Shown: positions 1-8,766, counted from the first letter of the stretch. The stretch: DNA of 64,000 nt from Clostridiales bacterium (GCA_021201535.1 JAJQEU010000008.1:20495-84494), one strand, 5' to 3'. Numbers and translations are program-made. The notes: a model not told the origin generated them from the sequence alone.

Positions 1-2
1 CG

Positions 3-854
3 CGGATTCGTCAGAAATCCGCCGATCTGCGCCATGTGGTCTCCACTCATCTGGAGCGGAACCGCAAAAAATATGACCTTCAGGCCAGGCAGCTGAAGGA
101 CACCGAAAAAAGAGAAAAATACCGGATCTACGGAGAACTGATCCACACATACGGTTATCAGGTGCCGGAAGGAGCCAGAAGCTTTGAGGCACTCAATTAC
201 TATACGAATGAAATGATGCGGATCCCTCTCGATCCGGATTTCACGCCGCAGGAGAACGCGAAGAAGTATTTTGATCGCTATGGGAAACTGAAACGCACAT
301 ATGAGGCGCTGACCGATCTGATTGAGGATACCCGTATGGAGATCGGACATCTGGACTCTGTTGCCGCAGCTCTGGATATCGCCGGCTCGGAAGCCGATCT
401 CGCCCAGATTCGGGAGGAGCTGGTGCAAAGCGGCTATATCCGTCAGAAATCCGGCCGCAAAAAACAGCAGCAGATAAAAAGCCGTCCCTGGCATTACCGG
501 AGTACAGACGGGTTTGATATCTATGTCGGGAAAAATAATCTGCAAAATGATGAGCTCACCTTTCGTTTTTCCGAAGGAAACGACTGGTGGTTCCACGCGA
601 AACAGATGCCGGGCTCCCATGTCCTGGTGAAGACAAAGACCGGCGAAATGCCGGACCGCACCTTTGAGGAGGCCGCCGCGCTGGCCGCTTACTATTCCAG
701 GGGGCGGGGAAGTGAAAAGGTGGAGATTGATTATCTTCAGAAAAAAAATGTAAAAAAACCGAACAAAAGCAAGCCGGGGTTTGTTGTCTACTATACGAAT
801 TATTCCATGGTCGCCGCGCCGGATATTTCCGGCATTGAACTGATTTCCGGGTGA
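3..854 (+). CDS. rqcH: RqcH/NFACT family ribosome quality control protein, C-terminal part
   Basis: The frame is already open at the left edge, so the N-terminus lies outside the window; 283 residues remain. RqcH (Rqc2/NEMF homologue, once annotated fibronectin-binding protein) binds stalled 50S-peptidyl-tRNA complexes and directs C-terminal alanine tailing. The visible part holds the end of the coiled-coil region (basic, rich in K, E and R) and then the C-terminal NFACT-R domain, with the typical stretch FDIYVGKNNLQNDELTF followed by WWFHAKQMPGSHV. Family membership is secure from these motifs. The stop is followed by about 150 bases without a gene. Confidence 0.93.
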   Translation, partial: RIRQKSADLRHVVSTHLERNRKKYDLQARQLKDTEKREKYRIYGELIHTYGYQVPEGARSFEALNYYTNEMMRIPLDPDFTPQENAKKYFDRYGKLKRTYEALTDLIEDTRMEIGHLDSVAAALDIAGSEADLAQIREELVQSGYIRQKSGRKKQQQIKSRPWHYRSTDGFDIYVGKNNLQNDELTFRFSEGNDWWFHAKQMPGSHVLVKTKTGEMPDRTFEEAAALAAYYSRGRGSEKVEIDYLQKKNVKKPNKSKPGFVVYYTNYSMVAAPDISGIELISG

Positions 855-949
855 GGAAAAAGATAGTGATATCTAACCTTCTTTTTGGTTCACAAAGTAT
901 CTGCGGCTGCTGCCGGGAAAATAGTTTTTATGTTGTTTATATAAAGTTC

Positions 950-978
950 TTGCCATTATAGTGCGTCTGATTTATAAT
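950..978 (+). promoter_or_regulatory. Promoter of the AAA/DUF4143 ATPase gene
   Basis: TTGCCA and a perfect TATAAT are separated by 17 bases, about 30 bases upstream of the ribosome site of the next gene. This is a good sigma-A type promoter by spacing and match. Confidence 0.6.
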
Positions 979-1010
979 CAGAATGCAAATCAGCCGCAGG
1001 AGGAAAAGGC

Positions 1011-2267
1011 ATGTATAAAAAACGGGCAATCGAAGACTTAATTAAAAGAACAGAGAAGGGATTCAAGGGTGTACTTGTCACCGGCCCGAGACAGGTGGGA
1101 AAGTCAACGGTGCTGCGGCATCTGTATGAGGATAGAAAATATATAACCTTTGATGATCCGGTTTTGCTGGCCGAGACAAAATCAGAGCCCGGATTGTTTT
1201 TCAGGAATAACAGGCCGCCGATCGTGCTGGATGAGGTACAATACATTTCAGAACTGTTTCCCTATATTAAAATGGAGTGTGACAGGAGTGATGAAAAGGG
1301 ACGTTTTCTGCTTACCGGTTCACAGCAGTATCACCTGATGAAGAATATTTCCGAATCATTGGCGGGAAGAATTGCGATTCTGGAACTGGCAGGGTTTTCC
1401 ATGAGAGAACTTATGGGGAGTTCTTTTCATCAACCGTTTATTCCTTCTGAAACATATATAGAGCAGAGGGAGAAGGATTGCCGCGGCATTGAGAATATCT
1501 GGAAAATCATCCACAGAGGCGGATATCCGGCGCTGATCGATGAAAATGTAGACTGGCAGACATTTTTTTCCTCGTATATTCAGACATATATTGATCGTGA
1601 TATCAATGCGCTCGGTCATGTGAAGGATAAGCTGAAGTTTACGCAGTTCCTGACAGCCATGGCGGCCAGAACCGGACAGATGCTGAATTATTCCAATGTT
1701 GCGGATCAGATTGAGGTTTCTGTGAACACTGTTAAGGAGTGGACTTCGCTTTTGGAAGCTTCCGGAATTATTTATATTCTGCAGCCATTTTCCAATTCTG
1801 CGTTAAAACGGGCGATACGGACACCGAAGCTGTATTTTCGAGATACCGGCCTGGTCTGTTTCCTGACGAAATACCAGACTCCCGAAACAGCCTTGAACGG
1901 AGCGATGGCGGGGGAATTGTTTGAGACATTTGTTGTGTCTGAGATTTTGAAATCTTTCTCTAACGCGGGTCTGGATTACCGAATGTATGTGAGTTATTAC
2001 AGGGGAAAGGATAAACGAAAAACGACGAAAGATGGACAGAAAAATGAGCGCGAGTCAGAGATTGACCTGCTGATAGAACAGGATGATGTGATATATCCGG
2101 TAGAAATAAAGATGTCTGCGAACCCGAAACTGTCCATGACAAACGCGTTTGATGTTCTGGACCGTATACCGGAAAAAAAGCGCGGCACAGGTGTGATCGT
2201 GTGTATGTATGATAAGGTGCTTTGGCTGAAAGAAAATATTGCGGCTGTTCCGGTAGAGTATATCTGA
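1011..2267 (+). CDS. AAA family ATPase with DUF4143 (AAA_14) and nuclease-like C-terminus
   Basis: 418 residues. Walker A is GPRQVGKST (residues about 25-33) and Walker B is IVLDEVQ (about 71-77), followed by a sensor-like LTGSQQ. This is the AAA_14 pattern. The DUF4143 part near residues 200-370 ends with ESEIDLLIEQ and PVEIK, a PD-(D/E)XK-like D...ExK signature. The gene has AGGAGG before the ATG and its own promoter, and stands alone between rqcH and yicC. Family members are common, often mobile, and mostly of unknown role; defence or nucleic-acid handling is only inferred. Two other ATPases with nuclease-like tails lie near 43.4 and 46.9 kb but belong to different families. Confidence 0.85.
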   Translation: MYKKRAIEDLIKRTEKGFKGVLVTGPRQVGKSTVLRHLYEDRKYITFDDPVLLAETKSEPGLFFRNNRPPIVLDEVQYISELFPYIKMECDRSDEKGRFLLTGSQQYHLMKNISESLAGRIAILELAGFSMRELMGSSFHQPFIPSETYIEQREKDCRGIENIWKIIHRGGYPALIDENVDWQTFFSSYIQTYIDRDINALGHVKDKLKFTQFLTAMAARTGQMLNYSNVADQIEVSVNTVKEWTSLLEASGIIYILQPFSNSALKRAIRTPKLYFRDTGLVCFLTKYQTPETALNGAMAGELFETFVVSEILKSFSNAGLDYRMYVSYYRGKDKRKTTKDGQKNERESEIDLLIEQDDVIYPVEIKMSANPKLSMTNAFDVLDRIPEKKRGTGVIVCMYDKVLWLKENIAAVPVEYI

Positions 2268-2359
2268 AAATCTGTTTGCAAAAAAGGGGAGCTGGCGTGA
2301 ACTTGTCTCAGGAGACAATTGCTTACTGGTTATATAAACGAAGTTTCTTTATTTTGAAA

Positions 2360-2388
2360 TTGACTTCAAAGTGAAAAAAACGTATAAT
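2360..2388 (+). promoter_or_regulatory. Promoter of the yicC operon
   Basis: TTGACT, a 17-base spacer and a perfect TATAAT lie about 55 bases before the yicC start. They probably drive the whole yicC-remA-gmk-rpoZ-rimO block, since the downstream genes overlap or nearly abut. Confidence 0.75.
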
Positions 2389-2407
2389 AGATTGAATTGC
2401 AATTAAT

Positions 2408-2434
2408 ACAGGAAACGATTTAAGTCATTTCAGG
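2408..2434. repeat. Palindromic repeat family D, copy 1
   Basis: The arms CAGGAAACGA and TCATTTCAGG are an imperfect copy of the palindrome with consensus arms CAGGAAACGAC and GTCGTTTCCTG, seen at five other places in the window. It lies between the yicC promoter and its start codon, so it would be in the transcript leader. Confidence 0.6.
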
Positions 2435-2442
2435 AGCAGATC

Positions 2443-3321
2443 ATGATAAAAAGCATGACAGGATTCGGACGATGTGAGAATTCCGATGCATACCGCAGGA
2501 TCACGGTGGAGATAAAGTCCGTGAATCACAGATATTTTGACGTAAATGTCCGGATGCCGAGAAAACTGAATTTTTTTGACACGGCGATCCGCGCGCTGCT
2601 GAAGCAGTATGTGGAACGCGGCAAGGTGGATGTGTTTCTTACATACGAAGAACTCTCCGGACATGATATCGCGGTGACATACAATCACGCGCTTGCGGCG
2701 GAGTATCTTTCTTATATGAGGGAGATGGTGTCGAGCTTCGGCCTGGCAGATGATATCAGCGTCAGCACGCTGTCACGCTGTCCGGAGGTTTTTTCCATGG
2801 AAGAGCATCCTCTGGATGAGGAGGAGATCTGGACGCTTCTGGAGCGGACGCTGCGCGCGGCTCTGGATCAGTTCGTGGAGGGGCGTCTCCGCGAGGGAGA
2901 GCGTCTGAAGCAGGATCTTGAGGCAAAGCTTCAGAAGATGCTGCTCGAGGTAGATAAAATAGAATCGCGGGCGCCGGAGATTCTGGCCGAATACCGCAGC
3001 AGACTGGAGATAAAGGTGCAGGAACTGCTCGGTGATGTCCAGATGGACGAATCAAGGCTCTCTGCGGAAGTGGTGATATTTGCGGATAAGATCTGTACGG
3101 ATGAGGAGACAGTTCGTCTGCGCGCACACATACATTCCATGCTGGATACGCTCGAAAGCGGAGGCGGCATCGGCCGTAAGCTGGATTTCATCGCGCAGGA
3201 GATGAATCGGGAGGCGAATACGATCCTTTCCAAGGCAAACGATCTGGAGACCTCGAACATCGCCATCGAGTTAAAAACAGAGATCGAGAAGGTCCGCGAA
3301 CAGATACAAAACATAGAGTGA
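2443..3321 (+). CDS. yicC: YicC/YloC family endoribonuclease
   Basis: 292 residues, the usual length. It opens with the family hallmark MIKSMTGFGR and has SVNHRYFDVNVRMP soon after; the C-terminal part carries GRKLDFIAQEMNREANT, the conserved DUF1732 motif. YicC proteins are RNases active on structured RNA; the exact target in Clostridia is not known to me. The gene heads the conserved yicC-remA-gmk-rpoZ order. Its TGA stop is the first three bases of a repeat (family A) that fills the gap to remA. Confidence 0.93.
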   Translation: MIKSMTGFGRCENSDAYRRITVEIKSVNHRYFDVNVRMPRKLNFFDTAIRALLKQYVERGKVDVFLTYEELSGHDIAVTYNHALAAEYLSYMREMVSSFGLADDISVSTLSRCPEVFSMEEHPLDEEEIWTLLERTLRAALDQFVEGRLREGERLKQDLEAKLQKMLLEVDKIESRAPEILAEYRSRLEIKVQELLGDVQMDESRLSAEVVIFADKICTDEETVRLRAHIHSMLDTLESGGGIGRKLDFIAQEMNREANTILSKANDLETSNIAIELKTEIEKVREQIQNIE

Positions 3322-3395
3322 TACAAGGGGCTAAAAGTCATACGACGGATGCTTGCATCCGATCGGATGACTTTGAGACCCGGACAGATATGAGG
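3319..3395. repeat. Structured intergenic repeat family A, copy 1
   Basis: It starts TGATACAAGGG at the yicC stop codon and folds as a long hairpin: AAAGTCAT pairs with ATGACTTT, and CGGATGC with GCATCCG around a TT loop. Copies at 59104 and 62744 keep the same layout with different arm sequence. The right end runs to the remA ribosome site. Confidence 0.75.
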
Positions 3396-3402
3396 GGAAT
3401 AT

Positions 3403-3654
3403 ATGTCAGCATTTATCAATATCGGATTCGGCAATGTACTCAATACAGACAAGGTGGTTTCCATTATCAATCCGGATTCCGCGCCGGCCAAGCGGATGGT
3501 TCAGAGAGCGAGGGAAAACGAGACGCTGATCGATGCGACACAGGGGCGCAGGACGAAGAGTGTGATTGCCACGGATACAAAATACATTGTTTTGTCCGCG
3601 CTGCAGCCGGAGACACTGGCCGGGCGCTGTCAGGACAGAGAGGTGGAATCATGA
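3403..3654 (+). CDS. remA: RemA family DNA-binding regulator
   Basis: 83 residues, beginning MSAFINIGFGNVLNTDKVV and including RRTKSVI, the signature of RemA (DUF370). In Bacillus subtilis RemA forms DNA-binding rings and activates matrix and osmoprotection genes. In Clostridia it is usually found, as here, between yicC and gmk. The TGA stop overlaps the gmk ATG (ATGA), which suggests coupled translation. The role in this organism is inferred from family only. Confidence 0.92.
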   Translation: MSAFINIGFGNVLNTDKVVSIINPDSAPAKRMVQRARENETLIDATQGRRTKSVIATDTKYIVLSALQPETLAGRCQDREVES

Positions 3655-4292
3655 AGGATACAGGATTTCTGATTGTCCTTTCCGGATTTGCGGGATCGGG
3701 AAAGGGCACGATCATGAAGGAGCTTTTATCACGCTATCCGGACGAATACGCGCTGTCAGTATCAGCGACGACGCGGCAGCCCAGACCGGGCGAGGCGGAG
3801 GGCAGGGAGTATTTCTTTAAGACGACAGAAGCGTTTGAACAGATGATCGCTGATGATGAGCTGCTGGAATATGCCCGGTATGTGGATCATTATTACGGCA
3901 CGCCCAGGTCTTATGTGACAGAACAGCTGGCGGCCTGTAAGAATGTCATCCTGGAGATCGAGATACAGGGGGCGCTCCAGATCCGGGAACGGTTTCCGGA
4001 GACGCTGCTTTTGTTTGTCACGCCGCCGTCGGCGCAGATTCTGAGAGACAGACTGGTCGGCCGGGGCACAGAGACGCCGGAGGTGATTCATTCGCGCCTG
4101 GCCCGCGCGGTTGAGGAGGCGGACGGCTGTGAGGTTTATGATTATCTGATAATCAATGATGATCTCGACGCGTGTGTGGAGGAGGTTCACCACATTATCC
4201 GCAGCGAGCGTTGCCGTATGAGGCACAGGCTGAGCAGGATAGAAGCCATCAAACAGGATTTAAAGAAATATGTGAAGGGAGAACAGATATGA
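3651..4292 (+). CDS. gmk: Guanylate kinase
   Basis: 213 residues. It phosphorylates GMP to GDP with ATP. The P-loop GFAGSGKGT is at residues 12-20, followed by SATTRQPRPGEAEGREYFF, the GMP-binding region of the family. The ATG overlaps the remA stop. An in-frame opening runs further upstream, but only this start has the P-loop at the normal distance from the N-terminus. The 3' end overlaps rpoZ by four bases. Confidence 0.96.
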   Translation: MKDTGFLIVLSGFAGSGKGTIMKELLSRYPDEYALSVSATTRQPRPGEAEGREYFFKTTEAFEQMIADDELLEYARYVDHYYGTPRSYVTEQLAACKNVILEIEIQGALQIRERFPETLLLFVTPPSAQILRDRLVGRGTETPEVIHSRLARAVEEADGCEVYDYLIINDDLDACVEEVHHIIRSERCRMRHRLSRIEAIKQDLKKYVKGEQI

Positions 4293-4540
4293 TACACCCG
4301 TCTTACGTAGAATTAATGAAGGTTGTAAATAAGGGAGCAGAAAATATCGGGGAGATGCCGGTTGTGAACAGCCGTTACTCCATTGTGATCGCATCGGCGA
4401 AGCGCGCACGGCAGATCATTGGCGGCGCCGAGACGAATGTAAAAAACGCCGAAAATAAAAAACCCTTATCGATCGCCGTTGAGGAGCTCTATCATGAAGA
4501 TGTACGTATCCTCGGCGAGGACGACGAAGAAGACGTATAA
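4289..4540 (+). CDS. rpoZ: DNA-directed RNA polymerase omega subunit
   Basis: 83 residues. The core NSRYSIVIASAKRARQI and the later KPLSIAVEEL are the conserved omega segments that clamp the beta-prime C-terminus. The start was chosen because its ATGA overlaps the gmk stop and AAGGGAG lies upstream; the frame remains open further upstream within gmk. The acidic tail EDDEEDV is typical of Clostridia omega. Confidence 0.94.
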   Translation: MIHPSYVELMKVVNKGAENIGEMPVVNSRYSIVIASAKRARQIIGGAETNVKNAENKKPLSIAVEELYHEDVRILGEDDEEDV

Positions 4541-4560
4541 TCATCACCCGGGGAGCGAAC

Positions 4561-5883
4561 ATGAAAATATTATTTATTTCCCTTGGATGTGATAAGAATC
4601 TGGTGGATTCCGAATATATGCTCGGGAAGCTGGTAGAGCATCATTATACGATCACGGATGATGAAGCGGAGGCGGATATCATTGTGATCAACAGCTGCTG
4701 CTTTATCCGCGACGCGAAGGAAGAGAGCATCCGGACGATTCTGGATATGGCGGCCTACCGGACGCAGGGGTCCTGCATGGCGCTGATCGTCTGCGGATGT
4801 CTGGCGCAGCGTTACCGGGAGGAGATCCTGACGGAGATTCCGGAGGTTGACGCGGTTCTGGGCACCAATTCTACCGAACACATCCTGAACGCGGTCACGC
4901 GTGTGCTGGCGGGACAGAAGTACCAGGCTTATGAGGATCTGGCGGGTGTTGAGAAGCATACGGCAAAGCGGAGTGTTTCCACCGGCGGCCACTATGCGCA
5001 CCTGAAGATTGCCGAAGGCTGCGATAAGCGCTGTACGTACTGTATCATCCCATCCATCCGCGGTCCGTATCGGAGCGTTCCGATGCACACGCTGCTCACA
5101 GAGGCGAGGGAGCTGGCGGCGCAGGGCGTGAAGGAGCTGATTCTTGTCGCACAGGAGACGACGCTTTACGGTGTGGACCTGTATGGGAAGAAATCACTGC
5201 ATCTGCTTTTGAATGAACTGAATAAGATACCCGGACTGTACTGGATCCGTCTGATGTACTGTTATCCGGAGGAGATATATGATGAGCTGATCGAGGCGAT
5301 CCGGGATAATGAAAAGGTCTGTCATTATATCGACATGCCGATGCAGCATATCAATACGTCCATTCTGAAGAAAATGGGACGTCGTACCAGCCGGGAGACA
5401 CTGGAGGAGCGGATCACAGCACTCCGAACGGCCATTCCCGACATCGCTCTGCGGACGACGCTGATCTGCGGGTTTCCCGGAGAGACGAAAGAGCAGCATG
5501 AGGAGCTGATGGAGTTCATCAACCGGACTGAATTTGACCGGCTCGGCGCCTTTGAGTTTTCTCCGGAGGAGAATACGCCGGCTGCGGATTATCCGGATCA
5601 GGTCGACGAGACGACCCGGGCAGAGTGGCAGGCGGATGTCATGGAGCTGCAGGAGGAGATCATCATGGATAAGAATGCCGATATGATCGGCTGTGAACTC
5701 CTCGTGATGATCGAAGGCAGGGTGGCGGACGAGAGTGCCTATATCGGCAGAAGCTACCGGGACGCGCCGGATATCGACGGATATGTATTTATCAATACCG
5801 ATCAGGAGCTGATGAGCGGAGATTTTGCGAAGGTGAAGATCACGGGAGCGTACGAATACGATCTGATCGGGGAACTGATCTGA
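4561..5883 (+). CDS. rimO: Ribosomal protein S12 methylthiotransferase
   Basis: 440 residues. A radical-SAM enzyme that adds a methylthio group to an aspartate of ribosomal protein S12. The N-terminal MTTase domain has the cluster cysteines in SLGCDKNLVDSE, NSCCFI and VCGCLAQRY. The radical-SAM triad is CDKRCTYC near residues 154-161, and a TRAM domain closes the protein. SLGCDKN and the DAKEES motif favour RimO over MiaB. It sits 20 bases after rpoZ with GGGGAG before the ATG and is followed by pgsA, a common Clostridia order. Confidence 0.95.
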   Translation: MKILFISLGCDKNLVDSEYMLGKLVEHHYTITDDEAEADIIVINSCCFIRDAKEESIRTILDMAAYRTQGSCMALIVCGCLAQRYREEILTEIPEVDAVLGTNSTEHILNAVTRVLAGQKYQAYEDLAGVEKHTAKRSVSTGGHYAHLKIAEGCDKRCTYCIIPSIRGPYRSVPMHTLLTEARELAAQGVKELILVAQETTLYGVDLYGKKSLHLLLNELNKIPGLYWIRLMYCYPEEIYDELIEAIRDNEKVCHYIDMPMQHINTSILKKMGRRTSRETLEERITALRTAIPDIALRTTLICGFPGETKEQHEELMEFINRTEFDRLGAFEFSPEENTPAADYPDQVDETTRAEWQADVMELQEEIIMDKNADMIGCELLVMIEGRVADESAYIGRSYRDAPDIDGYVFINTDQELMSGDFAKVKITGAYEYDLIGELI

Positions 5884-5975
5884 ATGACACCGAAGCCGGA
5901 CACGGTCGGTCCCGCCGTCATCTGAAGGATACCGGATCCGGATATGGTCGGTTCCGCTGTCATCCGAATGGGAGA
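5884..5975. repeat. Two-copy 42-base direct repeat between rimO and pgsA
   Basis: Two imperfect units of about 42 bases follow the rimO stop; both contain GGTCGGT(C/T)CCGC(C/T)GTCATC. The unit length matches the tandem arrays at 8602 and 45660, though the sequence differs. No hairpin terminator is obvious, so rimO and pgsA may be co-transcribed. Confidence 0.7.
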
Positions 5976-5980
5976 TAATT

Positions 5981-6547
5981 ATGAATTTACCGAATAAATT
6001 AACGATGTTTCGTGTGATACTGATTCCGTTTTTTGTGTTTTTCCTTCTGGCGGATATCGGACTCGGAGCGGTGGCTCCGATACTGGCACTGATTATTTTC
6101 ATCGTTGCCAGTCTGACGGATATGCTGGACGGAAAGATTGCCCGGAAATATAATCTGGTCACAAATTTCGGAAAGTTTATGGATCCGCTGGCAGATAAGC
6201 TGCTGGTATGCTCCGCACTGATCTGTCTGGTCGAGCTCGAGAAGGTTCCTTCCTGGATCGTGATCATCATTATCGCACGGGAGTTTATTATCAGCGGATT
6301 CCGCCTGATCGCGGCAGACCATCAGATTGTGATCGCTGCAAGCATGTGGGGCAAGTTTAAGACGACCTTCCAGATGGCGGCGATTATTCTGCTGATCCTG
6401 GACTGCGCATGGGCGCTTTCGGTCGGCGGGATCAATATCATCCATGTTCTGGCGGAGATCGCCCTGTATATCGCTCTGGTACTGACGGTGATTTCCCTGA
6501 TCGACTATCTCGCGAAAAACAGAGATGTACTGAAAGAACAGGATTGA
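5981..6547 (+). CDS. pgsA: CDP-diacylglycerol-glycerol-3-phosphate 3-phosphatidyltransferase
   Basis: 188 residues and several hydrophobic helices. It makes phosphatidylglycerol phosphate in the membrane. The CDP-alcohol phosphotransferase signature D-x2-DG-x2-AR-x8-G-x3-D-x3-D is complete near residues 46-72 (DMLDGKIAR, then GKFMDPLAD). The ATG follows GGGAG. It belongs to the rimO-pgsA block. Confidence 0.95.
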   Translation: MNLPNKLTMFRVILIPFFVFFLLADIGLGAVAPILALIIFIVASLTDMLDGKIARKYNLVTNFGKFMDPLADKLLVCSALICLVELEKVPSWIVIIIIAREFIISGFRLIAADHQIVIAASMWGKFKTTFQMAAIILLILDCAWALSVGGINIIHVLAEIALYIALVLTVISLIDYLAKNRDVLKEQD

Positions 6548-6566
6548 TGATAACAGGAGTATCAGT

Positions 6567-7139
6567 ATGAGGATCATCGGAGGTACGGCCCGCAGCATGC
6601 CGCTGAAGACGGTAAAAGGCACGGATACGAGACCGACGACGGACCGGATCAAGGAAACGCTGTTTAATATGATTCAGAATGAGGTGCCCGGCGCTGTCTT
6701 TCTGGATCTGTTTGCGGGATCCGGCGGCATCGGACTGGAAGCACTCAGCCGCGGAGCCCGAAAGGCTGTTTTTGTTGACAGCAGCCGGAAAGCGGCGGCC
6801 TGTATCCGGGAGAATATTGCGTTTACAAAATTTCAGGAGCAATCTGAGCTGAAATGCATGGATTTTCTGGCGGCCATGCGTTCGCTTGAGGGGAAATACG
6901 TATTTGATATAATCTTTGCGGATCCGCCTTACGGGCGCGGTATGGCCGGTGAAGTGCTTTCCTGTCTTAAGGATTCTTCCCTGTATCATGAGGACACGCT
7001 GATCATTGTGGAGGAATCCCTGGATTTTTCTCCGGAGGATTTATCCGGGAAAGGATTTGAAATTTCCCGGATAAAAATATATAAAACCAATCAGCATATT
7101 TTTTTAAAAAGGGGGACTGGCGTTTACGTCAGACAATAG
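6567..7139 (+). CDS. rsmD: 16S rRNA (guanine(966)-N(2))-methyltransferase
   Basis: 190 residues. It methylates G966 of 16S r[13 protein letters not shown] at the N-terminus and [13 protein letters not shown] are RsmD hallmarks; the SAM-binding [15 protein letters not shown] is at residues 46-60 and the catalytic DPPYG near 117. It is directly followed by coaD, two bases after its stop, the usual rsmD-coaD pair. Confidence 0.95.
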   Translation: MRIIGGTARSMPLKTVKGTDTRPTTDRIKETLFNMIQNEVPGAVFLDLFAGSGGIGLEALSRGARKAVFVDSSRKAAACIRENIAFTKFQEQSELKCMDFLAAMRSLEGKYVFDIIFADPPYGRGMAGEVLSCLKDSSLYHEDTLIIVEESLDFSPEDLSGKGFEISRIKIYKTNQHIFLKRGTGVYVRQ

Positions 7140-7141
7140 AA

Positions 7142-7624
7142 ATGAAAAGAGCAATCTATCCGGGAAGCTTTGACCCGCCGACCTTCGGTCATCTGGATAT
7201 TATTGAGAGATCATCCAGAATGGTGGACGAGCTGAATGTCGCCGTGTTAAAAAACAATGCAAAAAATCCGTTGTTTTCTGTCGAAGAACGTGTTAGTATG
7301 ATTAAGGAACTGACGGCGCATCTTCCGAATGTGACGGTGAGCTCATTTGACGGATTGACGGCTGATTATGCGAGGAGTATCGGTGCGACCATTGTTGTCC
7401 GCGGACTGCGGGCGGTCACGGATTTTGAGTACGAGCTCCAGATTGCGCAGACCAATCACGTGGTTAACGATCAGGTAGATACGATTTTCCTGACGACCAG
7501 TTTGCTCTATTCCTATCTGAGTTCCACGATTGTGAAGGAAGTGGCTTCCTACGGAGGCGATATTTCCAGGTTTGTACCGGCGTCGGTGATTGATAAGGTT
7601 TACCGGAAGTTTCACATTGAATGA
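7142..7624 (+). CDS. coaD: Pantetheine-phosphate adenylyltransferase
   Basis: 160 residues, normal length. It transfers AMP from ATP to 4'-phosphopantetheine in CoA synthesis. The nucleotidyltransferase motif [12 protein letters not shown] is at residues 8-19, [12 protein letters not shown] is the pantetheine-binding segment, and [13 protein letters not shown] matches the ISSTxxRE-like ATP motif. It sits two bases after rsmD. The region after the stop is dense with intergenic repeats. Confidence 0.96.
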   Translation: MKRAIYPGSFDPPTFGHLDIIERSSRMVDELNVAVLKNNAKNPLFSVEERVSMIKELTAHLPNVTVSSFDGLTADYARSIGATIVVRGLRAVTDFEYELQIAQTNHVVNDQVDTIFLTTSLLYSYLSSTIVKEVASYGGDISRFVPASVIDKVYRKFHIE

Positions 7625-7632
7625 TGATAACG

Positions 7633-7674
7633 ATCCGGGACGGTACTTTGCACCTGCTGCGAAGTCCGCATGAT
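7633..7674. repeat. Hairpin repeat family E, copy 1
   Basis: ACTTTGCA, a short loop and TGCGAAGT make the stem, flanked by CGGGACGGT and CCGCATGATGA. It matches copies at 13281, 16213 and 17727. Confidence 0.65.
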
Positions 7675-7727
7675 GACGCTTTGTTCCGGTGCAGCCGTGG
7701 AACCGTAAAAAAGACAGCTATCATTTG

Positions 7728-7892
7728 CTATGAAAGTGTCGTGAATAGACAGACAGATGGGCATGCTTGCATGACCAGATGGCTGGATATTCGACGACCA
7801 GGACGGTATGAGCAAGTAGGGCGATTAGCCCGGATTGCGAATACCGGCGACGATTGCGGGAGCACGAAGTGCGGAGCAATCGACTTTCATAG
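7728..7892. repeat. Structured repeat family B, copy 1 (165 bases)
   Basis: The ends are perfect 10-base inverted repeats, CTATGAAAGT and ACTTTCATAG. Inside are several stems: CATGC-TT-GCATG, GGGC-GATTA-GCCC, and CGATTGC enclosing GCAC-GAA-GTGC closed by GCAATCG. The copy at 38301 shows compensatory changes in two of these stems. No open frame is conserved, so it looks like a non-coding element of MITE or structured-RNA type. Confidence 0.8.
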
Positions 7893-7925
7893 ATGTTGGC
7901 GCGCTGCGACAGCAGCGCATGGAAG
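7883..7925. repeat. Hairpin repeat family C, copy 1
   Basis: The right end of the family B element runs into ATAGATGTTGGC and a GCGCTGC-GACA-GCAGCGC hairpin. The same unit occurs in reverse orientation at 57286, and a related hairpin lies at 53962. Confidence 0.6.
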
Positions 7926-7967
7926 TTTTATATATAGACAGATTGCGAAGAGAAAGGAGTTTTTCAT

Positions 7968-8576
7968 ATGAACAGCCGTTTAGAACAGATCATTGCGGAG
8001 ATCGAGGAATACATAGACAACTGCAAGCCGCAGGCTCTCTCGAAGGGGAAGATCGTGGTCGACAGAGAAGAGATTATGGAGCTCTTGACGGAGCTGCGTC
8101 TGAAGACGCCGGAGGAGATCAAGCGCTATCAGAAGATCATCGCAAACAAGGATGCGATTCTCTCGGACGCGCAGACGAAAGCGGACGAGATCCTCGCACA
8201 GGCAAAGATTCAGACGAGTGAGCTGATCAGTGAGCATCAGATCATGCAGCAGGCGTATGCGCAGGCAAATGAGGTTGTCTCCATAGCGACGAACCAGGCA
8301 CAGGAGATTCTGGACAAGGCGACCGAGGATGCCAACGCGATCCGTACCGCTTCCATTGAGTATACAGACAATCTCCTGAGCAATATGGAGAATATCATGG
8401 TCCATGCGATCGATTCCTCCAGGGAAAAATACGACGGTCTGTTGTCCTCGCTTCAGAATTGTTATGAAATCGTAAAGGCGAACCGGAATGAACTGTCTCC
8501 TTCCACGGAGGATGCGGCGGATGACACCGAGACATCTTCGCAGGAGTCGAAGCCGGAGGAGATCGATCTGATCTGA
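7968..8576 (+). CDS. Coiled-coil protein, DivIVA/F0F1 b-subunit-like
   Basis: 202 residues with no membrane segment. From about residue 45 to 165 it is an alanine-, glutamate- and glutamine-rich heptad pattern (for example IIANKDAILSDAQTKADEIL) predicting a long coiled coil; the C-terminal 30 residues are acidic and serine/threonine rich. The resemblance to V-type ATPase subunit H or DivIVA-like entries is compositional, so the function is not known. It follows coaD and faces ylbJ, a neighbourhood that suggests a conserved envelope or division role. The AAGGAG ribosome site precedes the ATG. Confidence 0.75.
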   Translation: MNSRLEQIIAEIEEYIDNCKPQALSKGKIVVDREEIMELLTELRLKTPEEIKRYQKIIANKDAILSDAQTKADEILAQAKIQTSELISEHQIMQQAYAQANEVVSIATNQAQEILDKATEDANAIRTASIEYTDNLLSNMENIMVHAIDSSREKYDGLLSSLQNCYEIVKANRNELSPSTEDAADDTETSSQESKPEEIDLI

Positions 8577-8601
8577 CGCCCTGCAGTTTTTCTCAGTTAT
8601 G

Positions 8602-8750
8602 GCGGATACGGGACAGTTCTGTCGTTATGCAGTCTGTCTCTTTTGTGGCGGACATGTGACAGTTCCTTATGCAGTCCTTCCCTTTTATAGCGGACATGTG
8701 ACAGTTCCTTATGCAGTCCTTCCCTCTTGTGGCAGACACAGGACAGCGAT
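8602..8750. repeat. Tandem repeat of 42-46 bases, about 3.5 copies
   Basis: Units begin GGCGGACATGTGACAG at 8647, with partners at 8601, 8689 and 8731; the two middle units are 42 bases apart and nearly identical. The array lies between two convergent genes. It reads through in some frames as a 14-residue repeat, but no start or ribosome site supports a protein. Confidence 0.8.
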
Positions 8751-8766
8751 TTTTCCAGAGGAGCCG

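Larger units (their letters stand above)
7625..7967. other. Gene-free stretch made of repeats, 343 bases
   Basis: Open frames here are low-complexity translations of repeats and are not supported as genes. Nearly all of the stretch is accounted for by a family E hairpin, a 165-base family B element and a family C hairpin, ending at the AAAGGAG ribosome site of the next gene. Confidence 0.8.

Noticed and set aside
956..1246. 96-codon minus-strand frame
   Set aside because: It is antisense to the AAA/DUF4143 gene and its promoter; no family pattern or ribosome site.
5194..6270. 358-codon minus-strand frame across rimO and pgsA
   Set aside because: A long open frame opposite two certain genes; the translation is rich in R, H, S and I without family motifs, as expected for an antisense shadow.
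7621..8221. Plus-strand frames in the gap after coaD, the second running into the coiled-coil gene
   Set aside because: They translate repeats E, B and C and then run out of frame into the next gene; similar peptides appear only where the repeats do.
8602..8750. Possible CRISPR array
   Set aside because: Units are contiguous tandem copies with no unique spacers, and no cas genes are nearby.
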